Origin: Loxodes magnus
Lineage: Eukaryota; Ciliophora; Karyorelictea; Loxodida; Loxodidae
Direction of reading: 5' to 3'
Assembly: GCA_946699065.1 (NCBI GenBank)
Contig: CAMPDV010000145.1
Span: 62,001-126,000 of the forward strand
DNA length: 64,000 nucleotides
This document shows positions 14,240-26,825 of the stretch, piece by piece (position 1 is the stretch's first letter; each line of letters opens with the position of its first letter). Under the pieces are notes generated by a model, which was not told the origin of the DNA, did no database searches, and saw only the letters and a list, made by a program, of their open reading frames with translations. The position numbers and the translations under genes are program-made.

Positions 14240-14600
14240 TGATAAACTTATCATAATTTGCAGATGCAGGGAATTTCTGGTCCAGTGAGATTGATACAGA
14301 TCAAACTCAGTCCGAATGTCCAGTTAATTCCTCAAGCAGTTTCTCGTCTGGAAATCCCAGACTTTTATTATCTTATCATAACTTGCAGATAAAAGACATT
14401 TCCTGTCTAGAGAGATTTCTACAGAGCCAATTCATTTCCCGCTTCAAGTTAAATTGCAAAAACTCCAGTCTGGAAATCAACGATTTGGTCGTTTAATCAC
14501 CACTTGCAGAAACAGCGAAATTATGGTCCATTAAGAGTGCTACAGAGAAAATATCCAGTAGAAAGTCCCAATTACACAAATCCTCTAGGGTAAATCTCTG
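14240..14600 (-). pseudogene. relic WD40 repeat array
   Basis: About three degenerate copies of the 126-bp WD40 unit that is intact at 17.2, 26.8, 33.2 and 41.9 kb. Diagnostic pieces line up with those arrays: GTCTGGAAATCCCAGA near 14.35 kb equals the IWDFQTG-coding segment at 33.67 kb, and GAATGTCCAGTTAA equals GTATGTCCAGTTAA near 33.64 kb. TTATCATAACTTGCAGA and TTTCTACAGAG correspond to the segment coding for SVAISSDQKWI. No frame is maintained, the array is much more diverged than the genic ones, and no N-terminal module is recognisable. This is a dead member of the same family. Confidence 0.7.
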
Positions 14601-16038
14601 AGTAAAAAACAACCTTCTAAAGAACTTTTTTAAGATCATTCGATTTTTTTTACAGATTCTTTAATTTAGCATTACAAAAATCTATTTCTCACTAATACGA
14701 ATTTTTATTAGTCTAAATTTTTCGTTTTTAGCTTGACTATAATTTTTTTATTTTTTATTGATTTATAGATTTGAGGTTTGAAATTTTTTTGAATTTTTAA
14801 GAAAGATTTATGTTTTTCTCAGGTTTTTTATAAATTTGTTTTTCTTAGTATAAATTTATTTCAAACTTCAATATGATTTACTATTTATTTCGAATCTTTA
14901 AAATTTTTGCTTTTTTTCGCTTTTCATTTCCTATAGTTAATATTATTAAAGTAAGCAAACAAATTTTTTGTTTGTCTAGGAATATTTTAACTTTTTTTTA
15001 CGTTTTTTATTCTGTATTTTTATATGTTTTCTAGTGGAATATTTTTATGTTTCAAATCGCGATTTTTAAATATAAATTTTTTTCTTCAGGTTATTTTTTT
15101 AAGTCGAATCTTATCATCCAAAAGTAAAAACAATTTTTTTTATTTATTATTTTTTGATTTGTAAAGGATGCAAGATTAGCAGATAGTCTACTCAAAGAAT
15201 CATCTGTGCTAAAGAAAAGTTGTTTACGATTTAATTTGTTATTTTGAGTTTTTATTTTAGAAAACTAATAAATTTCAAAAACCAAATTAGACAGTTTTTT
15301 CCTCGTCTATAAATTTTTACTTCATTTAAAAATGATTGAAACAGAGATCACTATGCAGTGTTGTACTCCTGTCCTATTTGAACTAATAGACCAAAATTTG
15401 TTACAAAAATATCGGAAATTAGATCGAGCCATTTTAATATGAAAAACGGAAAATAGCTAACAACATAAACTCAAAACTGTAACAAAATATACATTTTTTA
15501 AAACTTTTAAAGCAGTTTCTCAAAGCTTTTCCTTTTCTACTTCAAAACAGATTTTCTAACTTTTTTACTTATTTTTCTTCTTCAATTTACTTTTCTTAAT
15601 TTTCATATTTTTTTGAACTTTTTAATCTATTTAAATGCACTAAATGTCTCGGTTTGTTTGGCTTTTTAAGAATTAAATACTTGAATTTTTTATATATAGT
15701 TTTAGCTTCATATTATGATTAAAAACCCTTTTAATCTGGTGAAATAATTTCTGATTCTGCTGCTAAACAGATTTTATTTATTTTTAGTCTTAAAAAAATA
15801 AAAGGACTTAGATAAAAAGTTATTAAGATAAATTAGATGCAGAAAATAGATTTCATGTTATTTAAATTTTTTAAATGTATTTTTTTGTCTTAGTGTAGAA
15901 GTGAAAAGTTAACAAAGTTTTATCATAAAAAGATAAACCAGAGTACAGTATAAAATAGATAACTTAGACTTTAGAACTTAAGTTTTACATTGTGATTTAA
16001 ATTAAGAACCAAAAAGCAGTAAATAATTAAAGAAATTT
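14601..16038. other. intergenic, no supported gene
   Basis: T-rich and then A-rich sequence without a conserved motif. I see nothing supportable. Confidence 0.5.
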
Positions 16039-16435
16039 ATGTCCTCTAAGTCAAATTTAAAATTTAAACTACGTAAAGTGATTCAGATTACTAAAGTCAA
16101 TAAAAGATTAAAGTAAGGTTAAAAAAGAAAGAATTTCTGTTGCAATGCCAGCTGAGTTCTAACTAACAAAGTCTATAAGAGTTTTAATCCATAATTCACA
16201 GATCGGTAAAAGCAAAACACCAAAAATATTAGATGAACGATATTAGAAGAATCCCTGCTTAAAAATGTTGAAAGAAAGCAGAAATAGAAAAAATAAATAT
16301 TAGATGAGCTTTTCTTCATTTGACCAACAAGGACAGGATAAATACACTGAAAAAATCCTATAAATCAAAAATCAACGAATGGAATAACAATTAAAAAGAA
16401 ATCAGAAGGACAAATGGATTTTTGGAGCATAATGA
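16039..16435 (+). CDS. small hypothetical basic protein, one intron
   Basis: Predicted 125-residue protein from exons 16039-16112 and 16132-16435. The 19-nt GT...AG intron (16113-16131) restores one continuous frame, and the stop is TGA at 16433. The product is basic and hydrophilic, beginning MSSKSNLKFKLRKVIQITKV and ending KDKWIFGAQ, with no membrane segment and no domain I recognise. Support is the low-probability agreement of an ATG, a correctly sized intron and a TGA end in a slightly GC-richer patch. It could instead be a remnant of a retroelement ORF, since SINE and LINE pieces lie on both sides. Confidence 0.42.
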
Positions 16436-16934
16436 TGGTGAAATAATGAAGTTCTACAACATCTTTAAGTATAGGAGATAGTGAAGCAAATAGAATTTAA
16501 CTAACTCTTCTCTAGACTATAAACTTAATTTTATCATTTTTATGTTTCCTTTAGAAAACTGGCAAATAAGATATATTTTTAAAAATAATTAAGTCTTTAT
16601 TTATCTAAGTTTTTAAATTTTTCTCAGTATAGGAATATATTAATATCAAAGTATTAAAAATTCTAGCTCTGAAAATAAAAAATTTTGAAAATTATATAGA
16701 TTATAGATAAATAATAAAGAATAAAGAATAAACATTTATATTCTTTATATATAGTGAGAATAAAGAAAAGCTAATTTAAATCTACAATAGAATTAGTTAT
16801 TCCCACATCTCAAAACCTGCATTTATTTAATTCGAAGTGATGATAGATATGGATTCCTTTACTAACACATTTAGGGATAATAATCCAATAGAACTCATTC
16901 AAAAGTTTTTTTATTTTTGATTTTAACTAAATTT
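16436..16934. other. intergenic, no supported gene
   Basis: AT-rich spacer between the small gene and the SINE head. Nothing supportable seen. Confidence 0.5.
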
Positions 16935-17092
16935 GCGAAACTCTAGATTACATTATCTAGCAAACCTCGGGCAAGTTAGGCTTGTCTTCTGAGCTTATCC
17001 ACCCTTCCCCGTAATGAGATAAATGCGAGATATTCGCAATGCAGTATATATTGGACTAGATTATCGATTAGTTTTCCCGAACTGGCCGACAT
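16935..17092 (-). mobile_element. SINE copy C, head only (3'-truncated)
   Basis: Inverted relative to copy A. Reading the minus strand it starts ATGTCGGCC, then shares TATACTGCATTGCGA, GGGGAAGG(G)TGGATAAGCTC and CTAACTTNCCCGAGG with copy A. Similarity is lost after about 160 bp, so the body and 3' tail are missing. It lies 130 bp beyond the end of the WD40 gene that starts at 18283. Confidence 0.7.
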
Positions 17093-17221
17093 CCATCTTT
17101 TAAAATTTAATATATTCTGAAACCTTTATACGTAAGATAAATACTTAGTATTTTTATCTAATTTTAATAATTGATTTCTTAAAAATAAAATTTAAAGTCT
17201 TAAATGTAATTGACTTCTCTT

Positions 17222-18283
17222 TCACTCTGCTATCTTCCACTTTCTCAAAGTATTGTCCTATGCTCCTGATACTATCCATTTATTATCCTTACTTAATGCT
17301 ATAGATCTTATACCTTCTTCATGACCTTAAAGAGTCTAGATACATACACTTGTTTTAAAGTTCCATATTTTTATAGTTTAGTCATAAGAGCTAGTAATAA
17401 TAATGCTTGAATCATTACTTATCTATGCATTTGATACGCCATCTGAATGACCATAGATAGTTCGAATACATTATCCGGTTTTAAAGTCCCATATCTTTAC
17501 CTTATAATCTCGACTTCCAGATATGATTCATTTCTGGTCATTTGATATCGCAACCCAGAATACATAATTTGCATGTTCTTACAAAGTATTCTTTAACTAA
17601 CCATTTGTAAAGTCCCATATCTTTATAGTCTTATCATAACTTCCAGATACGATTCAGTTCTGGTCACTGGATATTGCTACAGAGGATATATATTTTGTAT
17701 GTCCCTTCAAAGTACTCTTTAAATAACCTGCTGTAAAATCCCATATCTTTATAGTCTCATCATCACTCCCGGATACGATTCATTTCTAGTCACTTGATAT
17801 CACTACAGAGTTTACAGAATTCGTATGTCCCTTCAAAGTATTCTTTAACTAACCAGTTATAAAGTCTCATATCTTTATCATATTATCTCTACTTCCCGAT
17901 ATGATGAATTTCTGGTTACTTGATATCACTACAGAGAATACCCAACTCGTATGTCCCTATAGAGTACTCTTTAACTAGCCAGTTGTCGAATCCCATATCT
18001 TTATCGTACTATCCATACTTCCTGATACAATTCATTTCTGGTCACTTGATATAGCTACAGAAGTGACTTGGGAAGTATGGCCAGATAAAATTTTATCTAA
18101 ATATAAAGAATTACTCTAACTATGATCATAATTGATTTTTTTTACAAGTTTTAAATAACACAAGTTGGGTAGGACTTCATATTTAAAAATAAGAAGCGGA
18201 ATTCTACCTAAGGAGTCATTTCTTTATCTTAAAATAGTTCGTAAAAAGACACTCTTAATAAACTGTATTTCTTTACTCTTCAT
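17222..18283 (-). CDS. WD40 protein, single seven-bladed propeller
   Basis: Predicted 347 residues: exon 1 is 18283-18115, exon 2 is 18096-17222, and the 18-nt intron is 18097-18114. The intron is divisible by three and open, so it could be read through. I call it spliced because its position and phase match introns in the two sister genes, giving INYDHSQ then DKILSGH. A short basic leader (MKSKEIQFIKSVFLRTILRQ) precedes seven WD40 repeats of 42 residues with near-consensus motifs (VAISSDQKWIVSGS, TIKIWDF). The Trp of DQKW is TGA in the early repeats and TGG in the last ([16 protein letters not shown]), just before the TGA stop at 17224-17222. Likely a scaffold or recognition domain; partner unknown. 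Belongs to the minus-strand WD40 family of this window. Confidence 0.85.
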
Positions 18284-18944
18284 TTCTATTTTTAAAATTA
18301 TTTTAACAATTGCTTAGTTATAGCAATTCTTCTTAGAAATTAAAATTAATTCTCTGATTTAATTCAATACAATAGAGTATTTATAAATATGCATATAAAT
18401 ACATTATCATTATATCTTAATTTTAAATCTTAAATCCTTCTAATTAATTTGAACATAATAAAAATATTCTAGCTTTCTTTATATTTTTCTTAACATTTTT
18501 ATATTAATTAAATTAAGTATAATGCATTATTCATTATATTTTCAATTTTTGCTAGAAACCAAACTGTTTTGAAATTTAGTTTAAGAGCTTTAAGGCTAAT
18601 GCTAAACTTATTTTTACGCCTTAATTACCTGTTGTTTAATATTTACTATATATAAGTTTTAAGTTCTAATCTTTTACTTAATTGTTAAATTTGCTTCGAT
18701 CTTTAAATAAAATTTATCTTTCAATTTTTAACTATTTTTTTTATTTCTATTTGTAAAGGTTTTTAGTTTATTATATAGTGCTGCTAACTTTAATTAGAGA
18801 TATATCAATTTAATAAGTTTACTATAATAGATGTAAAGTATAAAACTCTAATTAAAGAAAAGTTTAATTGATTGTAAGTAAGATAAATTTCTCTATTGAG
18901 AAAATAAGTATAAAATCTTTTATCTTTGCTCTTTACTAATAAAA
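18284..18944. other. intergenic, no supported gene
   Basis: AT-rich upstream region of the WD40 gene. I see no recognisable promoter element. Confidence 0.45.
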
Positions 18945-19245
18945 AATATGTAATAAATAAATGATATTATAGAGTGTATAACATCTCAATGGTGCACAGC
19001 TCTTTAATAAAGAGTTTTTAAGTTAAAAAACCTTACTGAAGTCTTTCACATTGCTAGCGTTCCCTTGTGAGTTTTGTCTTCTATAGGGCTGCGATCGGAA
19101 TGTTACCTTAAGAGACCTTAGTATTTGGTATCTTTTATCATTAATACTACTTTATGCCTCTTCAATCTTGTCTTCTCTTCTCTTGGCTGGTTCTTCACCT
19201 ATGGGTACTTCCTGGTACTAGAGTTTAAGTCAGTTTCAGTTAAAG
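18945..19245 (-). mobile_element. LINE 3' end, 5'-truncated copy
   Basis: On the minus strand this runs from GAGTTTAAG-type sequence near 19230 (complement of TACTTCCTGGTACT...GAG) to the tail at 18945-19000, where GTGCACCATTGAGATG precedes CTATAAT and an ATTTATT-like tract. The same order is seen in the plus-strand LINE at 26310-26630, with TACCAGGAAGTACC at one end and GCGCACCATCGAGAG plus CTCTATAATCA at the other. Only the last 300 bp of the LINE are present, the usual 5' truncation of LINE copies. Divergence between the two copies is high, so this is an old insertion. Confidence 0.65.
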
Positions 19246-20329
19246 GATTGCTCCTCCCTATTTATTATATTTATAATACGAATTTCTTATTCATTTGTTT
19301 TTGCTTCTTTTTAAAAAGCTACGTACTAGCATATTAAATTATCGTTATTAATATCAAATAAACTTTTCTTGTTCACTTTACAGTAATAAAAAGAAAAATT
19401 ATCTTCATAAGAAACCTATTTAGGCTAATCTCTCATTAGTTTAAATACTCATACCTTTGTTTAGTACATATTATTAAAAAACTATCCCAAATAATAAAGA
19501 CAAAACTAATTGCATTATCCTAAATTATTTTAAATATACAACTTGACTACATAATAGATTAGTAATTATAGTTTTTGCTTTAAATTTCTTACTTCAAATT
19601 TAAAATTTTTTAATTCTAATTAGTTGATAAATTTTGCTTAAAAAATTTTATATTTTTGCATTTTCTTTTTAATGAATTTTCATATCTTTTATTATAATTT
19701 CGCTTTTAGCTTAATTTTTCCAAAACCATATTTATAAATAATTTATTTGTTACGTTTCTTTTTTCCATTTCATAATTTTTTTGGAATTATAAGTGTCCTT
19801 AAATCAAATTGGTAATATCAATTTTTATATAACTTTTTTATTCTAGGTTATTAAACGTTTAACGCTTCTATATATTAAAGATTAGATGTCTTTTTGTATT
19901 AAATTTATTATTTTGGAGTTATATTTTTTCTATAATTTCAATCTATTTTTCTGGTTTTATTAATAAATACATTATATAATTATTAATATTATGCTTTATT
20001 TTAATGCTTTTATTTATTTTTTAAATATCCACTAAATTTATAAAATCCTTTTTTCTTCGTTTTTTCGTTTTTATATAGAAATGTTCTTTTTAAAAATTAA
20101 AGCTAATTCAAATAATTAATTCCAATCTCTAATTAATTAAGCATTTAGCCATATTTTTATAATAAATGGAACTAAAACATTTTTTTAAAGTCTAAATTTA
20201 GTTAAATGCTTATGCAATAATGCTAATATTTATAGAAAGCTTCAATTATTTAAAATTTATAAAATTTTTCTTTTAAACATTTCTCAAAAAAAGGTCTTAT
20301 TAACTTAACACAAATATAAGCTTGATTAT
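19246..20329. other. intergenic, no supported gene
   Basis: AT-rich spacer. Nothing supportable seen. Confidence 0.5.
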
Positions 20330-21160
20330 TTTTATAATAATAATAATAATAATATACTTAAAGTTATTAAGGTTTTGCATTTCCTGGAATTTCGACCAGT
20401 TCCTGCGGACATTTTTTTAAACGTGGGTGTGTTCCACGACCTTTTTTGAAAGTGGGAGGTTACCACTATAGACTTCCAAGTGGTCTTGCGAAGAGTTTTT
20501 ATTTATAAATCCCAGTTTGCGTTATCCATAGTTTGTTAAATTGTCTTCATGTTCTTTTCTGCTCTTATTCGTTTATTCTCTTTCATTATCAGCAGTTTCT
20601 TAATAAATGATTAATTGATTTGCAATATCAGCACAGTTTATTTTCTCGTTTTTTTTCGTTCTTTTTATCTAAAGTTTATTTTCTATTTTTTCTAATCTTT
20701 AAATGAAGTTCATATCGATCATTTCTTTTCCTGGATATTATTCTACTTTTGAGTATATTGGTGTTTTTTCTATTTCCATTTTCGTGTCATATTTAAAGTT
20801 TTATTGTGACTAAGTTCAGAGTTGTTCTTCCGTTATCAAATTGCTTTGAAAGAGCTATCTTCTGAGTATTAATAATTCATTGTTTTAATCCTCTATGTTA
20901 TTCATTAATTCCCTTATTTTTCTCCTTAGTTATAACCTGTTTCTTCATACTTTGAAATTAATTTTTACATTTGATCTAATTAAATTTAAAGTTTTTGATC
21001 AACTTCGTTTTTAGGTTATCTTATCTCTATCTCTATAGGTCCTACCATCACTTTACCTTCTGATGACGAACTTGACTACTCTCGTTGCTATTTTTTTTCT
21101 AAATTTCTTTTGCCGCTTTTCTCTTTAGGTTTTTAAGTTAATTCTTTGAGAGTCGAAGAG
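20330..21160 (-). mobile_element. second retroelement relic with ORF1/gag-like CCHC protein
   Basis: Same layout and strand as the element at 11.8-12.7 kb. The minus strand encodes charged, partly coiled-coil-like sequence. Near 20.62 kb there is a zinc knuckle (CWYCKSINHLLRNC, C-x2-C-x4-H-x4-C). A GC-richer, apparently non-coding 3' part (20.37-20.50 kb) follows, and the element ends in a (TTA)n tract at 20.33-20.36 kb. No reverse transcriptase is recognisable. As with the first copy, a LINE-type ORF1-only element is favoured by the simple-repeat 3' end, but a Gag origin cannot be excluded. Fossil; not intact as far as I can see. Confidence 0.55.
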
Positions 21161-21539
21161 ATTAATCCATTTTTTCCTTAATAATTCAATTATTAATTGA
21201 TTATTTTTAAATTTTCTCAATTTTAATGGAATTATTTAATCATTCTTAGATTAAAATTGAGTCTAATAATTACTAAATTTACTAAATTAACTAATTTTTT
21301 GATTTAAAGGCGTTTTAATCATTGTTTGAATCTCATAAAACTTAGTAATTTTTTCTATTATTTTTCGCTAAATATTCCTAATTAATTAATTATTAAAATC
21401 TTTTAAGTATCGCTAGTTTAAAAGATTATATTAATTTCACTAATAAATGAGATATAATTTTATTATACTATTATTAATTAAAATTATTAAGTAGATATAA
21501 AATTAATTACTTCTTTTATAATACTAAAAGTTTCATTTT

Positions 21540-21900
21540 TAGATTTTAATTTAACTAAAAGAGTATTGTAATGTCTTTTCATTGTTGCAATTACTTCCTT
21601 CAATTAAAGATGTTCTAGTGTTTATTTAAAGTTTTCCAATTCAAATAGTTTCTACTCTATCCTCTTCTTCTGCTAAATCATCTTCATCTTCAGTTTATTA
21701 CTTCAAATCTTCCACTTTCTCATGTTTTCTTCTTGCTTTTCTTTTCCTTCCTCATTTTCATCATTCTCTTCACCCTTTTCTTGCTCTTTCGCTTCTTTTC
21801 CCTAAGTCTCAGAACTTTATTATTATAAGTTTTTTTCTAATCCAAATATCTCTAATCTCCTTTTAAGCTATATCATATGGAAAATTTAAATGTGCAGATC
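21540..21900 (-). other. coding-like acidic/basic low-complexity region
   Basis: The minus strand gives Glu/Lys-rich sequence in two alternative frames (EKGEENDENEEGKEKQEE in one, QQTEDEDDLAEEEDRVE in another). Base composition suggests coding DNA. I could not settle the frame, start or end, and such repetitive GAA/AAG DNA can look coding by chance. No domain recognised. The stretch from here to 22700 shows nothing else. Confidence 0.25.
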
Positions 21901-22699
21901 AATGAATTCTATTTGTTTTTTGGAAATTAATTGATATAATTTTGGTAATATATTATTAATTTTCTAATTGCATTTTCCAATCTTACTATTAACCATTCTC
22001 GCATATCTGAATAGCATTCGCTTTCCATAATATGTTCATATTAATCAAATATTCCACAAATATAATGGGAATCTCAATTAAATAATGACCTTCTTAAATG
22101 TCCTTGCGAAAGTTGTAACTTAAGATTCTGAGTTTATATACTAATTATTTATATTGGATATTATTTAATTTTGGATAGGTAATTTACTGTAGCTATTATT
22201 ATTTTTCTAATTATTCTATAGTTAACTATTCAGTTAGCATCCTTTTTAGTCTTTAAATAGTTACTTCAAAAGTTAACGTTAAATCTTGCTTTTAGCTTAT
22301 ATTGTAAAAGTATTAAAGCTACTATTATATTTCCTAACATTCAGCTAGTCATGTTACTTAATTCTATATTAATATCCTTCTTATCAATTTTTCTTAAAGC
22401 AAGAGATAGTTTTATCTAATTAGACAATTTAAATAAAAAATAAAGATTTCTTTATGTCAGAAGTTTCTCAACTAAATATAGTAAATTAAGATAAGCTAAT
22501 TTAAATATAGCTTAATTAATATGAATTATCAACTAACTATTTTAATATAATAGTACATAGTTATTAATCATGTCAGATAGAATTACATGATAAGATTCCG
22601 TTAAACTACAGCATTAATATCATTAACTGAACTAAATCTCGTTTAAGGTATCTAAAATATGTATATACAATTGATAAAATGCGAGAGTTTTAAAGCTTA

Positions 22700-25600
22700 A
22701 TTCAAATATTAAAAAAGATATATTAATTTTTCTAATGAAAGTTGGTAAAAGGACTAATAAACTAAACAGATCTAATTGATGCTATTTAACAGAATTAAAC
22801 TTAAACTTTCAATAGTAAACTTAATATTCTTAAATGAAACATGAAGAGAAAGGTAAAAAGTTATACCAGCAAAACGTATGAGTACATAATAATAAAAAAG
22901 GAATGTGATTAAATAATATGCTACTTCAATCTAACTGGTTTATAACTTTAAAAATTTATTAAATAAGAAACTTGAAGAAATCCATAGTATGAAATGTGCA
23001 ATATATGGTAAATATACGTCAATCAATTAAGAATTAGAATAGGGTACTGTAGATTGTGTAAAAAGTTAATTTAATATAGATAAAAAATTACTTAAAAATA
23101 TAAGATTTAAGTAATATATATTTTGAGCAATATTTTCATTAGCATCCTAAACATGGAAAAAGATTAGTACACATTTAAATTAACTAATAAGGATAGAAGA
23201 GTATCTGTATTTACGAAAGTGAATTATGATTGGAAAAAATTAGAAAAGACTAATGAACTAAAAAATTAAAGATGAGAAATATTAATTGATTATCTAGTAA
23301 GTATTTGAGTATTGAAGAATTTATCAAAGATTTCACCTTTTTTTAGTTAGTCACATATTAGTTTATAAAATGAGTTAATTCTCAATAATCATCTTCTTCT
23401 TCAAATTGAACTTATATTATGTCTTGCCTTGCTTTTTCCTTCTTTTCACTGAGATTTGCTTGTATAAGCTTTCCTTTGCATTTCCTAGCTCTTTTAAGAA
23501 TGTATTCTTTTAATCTTTATTTATTCTGATGAATTATGATTTCATCAAATTGTTAAATTAGAACACATACTTTTTTTGAAAGCTCTTAGACTGCTAGAGT
23601 TGAAGATATTTATCATTTAGTAGATGCTAAAGATTTATTTTGTTTCTTATTATATTTTATTGATTGGAGATTGCTATCTTTAAGGTACCATTTTATATAT
23701 AATATTTTACTCACGTCTTGTTACATATCTGACAGCGGAAAAAGTTAGTATGTTAAAGGTTAAGCCTATGAACATATAAATACTGATGAACTAATAGCAA
23801 TAATCCACATATATTGATAAGAGAATTAAACACTCTTTTGTAAGATTTAGAGACAATCTTGAAAATACTTAAGATAATATCTAGTAATTATAAGCATTTT
23901 TATTATAAAGGGATCTTGATATAGTGAATGATAGTAGCATTAGGACATATATATATACAAAGGAACAGGAAAAATGTATTGTAATGATTATATCATAAAA
24001 CCCTTATTAGTTTGCAAATTTATCTGCTAATAATAATAATTCATTTTCTGATAATATTCCAAATACTGTTTACTTTATCCATAATTCTATAGTCTATTGG
24101 GAAAAGATAACTGTAATAAAATATAAATTTAGTAGGTTATAAAATGCAATAGATAGACAAAAATATTAAGAGGCTTTCCTGTAAACTCATATAGAATTCT
24201 TTAAGATAGATTAAGATATACTTAAATTATTAATATGAATGCATTTAAACAAATATTCAGGATTAAACAGATTAAACATTAGAATCATTTATTTCAAATT
24301 ATAACAATCTTCTTCGTAAAATAAACTAAGAAATATAAAGAAATCAAAAGGGTTAATGTATAAAGAATCTCACATTAAATTGGAAGAATAAACTAATAAG
24401 TAACTAATCTTCATGAAACAGCGGAACAGTTTTGAAAAGGAAGTTAAGTATAATATATGGGAATTTAAAAATAAAACAAAGTTTCTAGTTCTAAATAGAG
24501 ATGCTTAGAGAAGCTTTTTTCTCAAGATAAGAAAACTCTAAATTCTAATAATAGAAACAATATGAACTTCAATTAAGAAATCTAAAATAAATTAATTGAT
24601 TCATGGGAGAATCGGGTGTTTAATAAGCATTCTAATATAACTCTATAATAGATAAATCTTAGTAAATAAAAAATAGATAAAATTAGTATTTAAGAAATTA
24701 AAGATTATTCACTCTCATATTAATAAGAATTTAATCTATTACCATACAAAAAATATAAGAAATTATAAAAGATATTCCAAATTAAAAAGCAGCTAGTCCA
24801 GATGGAATAAAAGGTAAACTTATAAAATAACGTGGGTAATATCTGATAATAATTCTTCACTCTTTTCTGAATAATATGTTAAGGCTCAGAAGAATTCCTT
24901 AAGAATTAAATAATTCAGTGATAATTACAATATTTAAAAAAGGAAATTAAAATGATTGGAAAAACTGACTACCTATTTCTCTTATTGATACTATTCTAAA
25001 ATATATGACTAAGCTTTAACAAAAAACTTTACATTTTTTATTTATTAGAGAAATTTGGTTTACTCTTCTAAAATGGAATCTATTAAAAAAATACTTAATA
25101 GATTAGGGTAACAGATATTTGATAAAAAATCGGAAATGCGCAAAGGGAAGACTAAATAGATCGTAACATTATGTTTAAAAAATGTTTGACTTAATAGAAA
25201 GAAGGCTTTCATTTAAATAACTTAAGAGAGTCAAACTACCATTTGGACTAATAAAAGCCTTAGAATAATTTTATTAAAACCTAAATTATTCATTTATGAT
25301 GTTGGTAGAAATACTAGAACACTAGCACATTATAATACAACAATGAAGTTATGTAAGAAGTTCATATGGATCAGTTTTACAATTAATTATTAGAAAATTA
25401 AGCTTTTGTTTAAAAAGAGAGAGTTACTTTTTAAGGAGTTAATCTAAACAGAGAAGAATTCCCATTGCAAAAAATCATATTTAATCATATAACTGCAATG
25501 AAGAAAGTTGTTTTTTAATTGGTGAGATATAAGAATAAACTTATTTGAAGGTTTAAACTTTATGCCAACTTTTCATATTGCCTAGAGCAGAATATGGAAG

Positions 25601-26630
25601 AGAACTAGTACCATGGTGTATTCAGAAGAGAGTAACTGGAGTTTTGAGTAAAATTTAATTAAGTATGAAAATGATTTTAAGAAAAGCTTTTTAAGTAGCA
25701 ACTTCAACATTTAATGAGTGATGCAATATACCTGAATTGATTATTTTTTAGGCAAATTATGGTAATAAAGATCATTAAATTCTACTACAAAATGAAATAA
25801 GAAAGTATTGATTTCCAAGATCGACAAAAGGCTCTCTTTAGTCCTTTCAGCAATTTTCTTTTACTATCATTCCTTTAGAAAAAGCAAATGTTTAATTTTT
25901 TCAAAAAACTTAATTTAAAAAAAATTTATGCTTACCTTTTAAAAATTGTCTAGCTTTTAAATGTAAATAATATAGAAATATTTTTAAATTTGTTATGATA
26001 ATACTGATAAAAATCTTCTAATTAAATTTTCTAAAACTTCAAATTAAAAAAAATTTAAAATTAAAAGCTAATAAAAATGTTTTAAGCATAAGTTTCAATA
26101 AGAAATGTTGGATACGAAAAAATTACTTTTGCATTTAAATTAAAAACTATCAAAATTGCTATTTTTATTTCTAAATTAAAAAAAATGATTTCAAACAGAA
26201 ATAAAAAGACCATCCTCAAAATCTCTTATAGTATAAGCACTGAGTAAAAAGACTAATAAATGTTTTTTTATTTATTATTTATTATATTTTAAATAGAGAG
26301 AAGAAATCCTCCAATTGAGATTAACTTAACTCAAGTACCAGGAAGTACCTCTGGAGCGACAAATTGAGCAAGAATTTTGGCAGGAATCAAGCAGAAAAGA
26401 ACTGGAGGTATTGAGTAACGGTTGATGAAGGTTTCCAGACGACTAAGTCTCTTTTTGGCATCCCTCCGACCATGCCCTATTATAAGACAGAATTTCCAAA
26501 GGATTGAAGCACTGGAGGAAACTTCCAAGAGAAATTTATTGGCTTTAAATAAAATTAATTTAAAGAGCTGCGCACCATCGAGAGTGTTACGAGCTCTATA
26601 ATCAAATTTATTTATTTATTTGCTAAAAAT
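22700..26630 (+). mobile_element. LINE (non-LTR retrotransposon) with EN and RT parts
   Basis: An APE-type endonuclease fragment is visible near 22.75-22.9 kb (LSIVNLIFLNETWRERQK; the LNETW block is typical of LINE endonucleases). A reverse transcriptase in one continuous frame covers about 24.7-26.1 kb: IQEIIKDIPNQKAASPDGIK, then ITIFKKGNQNDW and LPISLIDTILKYMTKL, and further on LIKALEQFYQNL and GSVLQL. The C-terminal region of LINE ORF2 follows (RAEYGRELVPW, KRVTGVLSKIQLSMKMILRK). The YADD active-site block is not recognisable and the frame between EN and RT is not continuous, so the element is dead. The 3' part (26310-26630) ends in GCGCACCATCGAGAG, GAGCTCTATAATCA and an (ATTT)n tail shared with the SINEs. 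About 3.9 kb; the 5' limit is uncertain. Confidence 0.75.
26565..26630 (+). repeat. shared LINE/SINE 3' tail signature
   Basis: The sequence GAGCTGCGCACCATCGAG, then GTTACGAGCTCTATAATCA and a run of ATTT units. Related tails occur at about 13785-13850 (+), 18945-19010 (-), 44030-44090 (-) and 44410-44480 (-). Conservation of only the last 60 bp between otherwise unrelated elements suggests the recognition site used by one reverse transcriptase. Confidence 0.65.
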
Positions 26631-26825
26631 ACCTAAATTTTTTAATTATAATAAGTAATTATAAGATACTAAAAAAATAATTTCTTTACATGAAATGTAT
26701 TTACCTTTAAAACTTAAAAAAAGTATCTTTATAAAATCTTTCTAATAAAGATATTTAATTGCTTTTAAATCAATTTTTATATAACTTCTTAAAGTAAAAA
26801 AAGTCTTATAAGTTCTTACCTCCTC

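Noticed and set aside
13416-17092. Inverted repeat of about 160 bp taken as the ends of one large DNA transposon
   Set aside because: The two arms are SINE copies A and C in opposite orientation. A third copy at 44.4-44.8 kb has the full body and tail, so they are separate insertions.
26331-26528. 65-codon minus-strand frame
   Set aside because: It lies in the 3' part of the plus-strand LINE and its sequence is shared with the truncated LINE copy at 18945-19245, so it is element sequence and not a gene.
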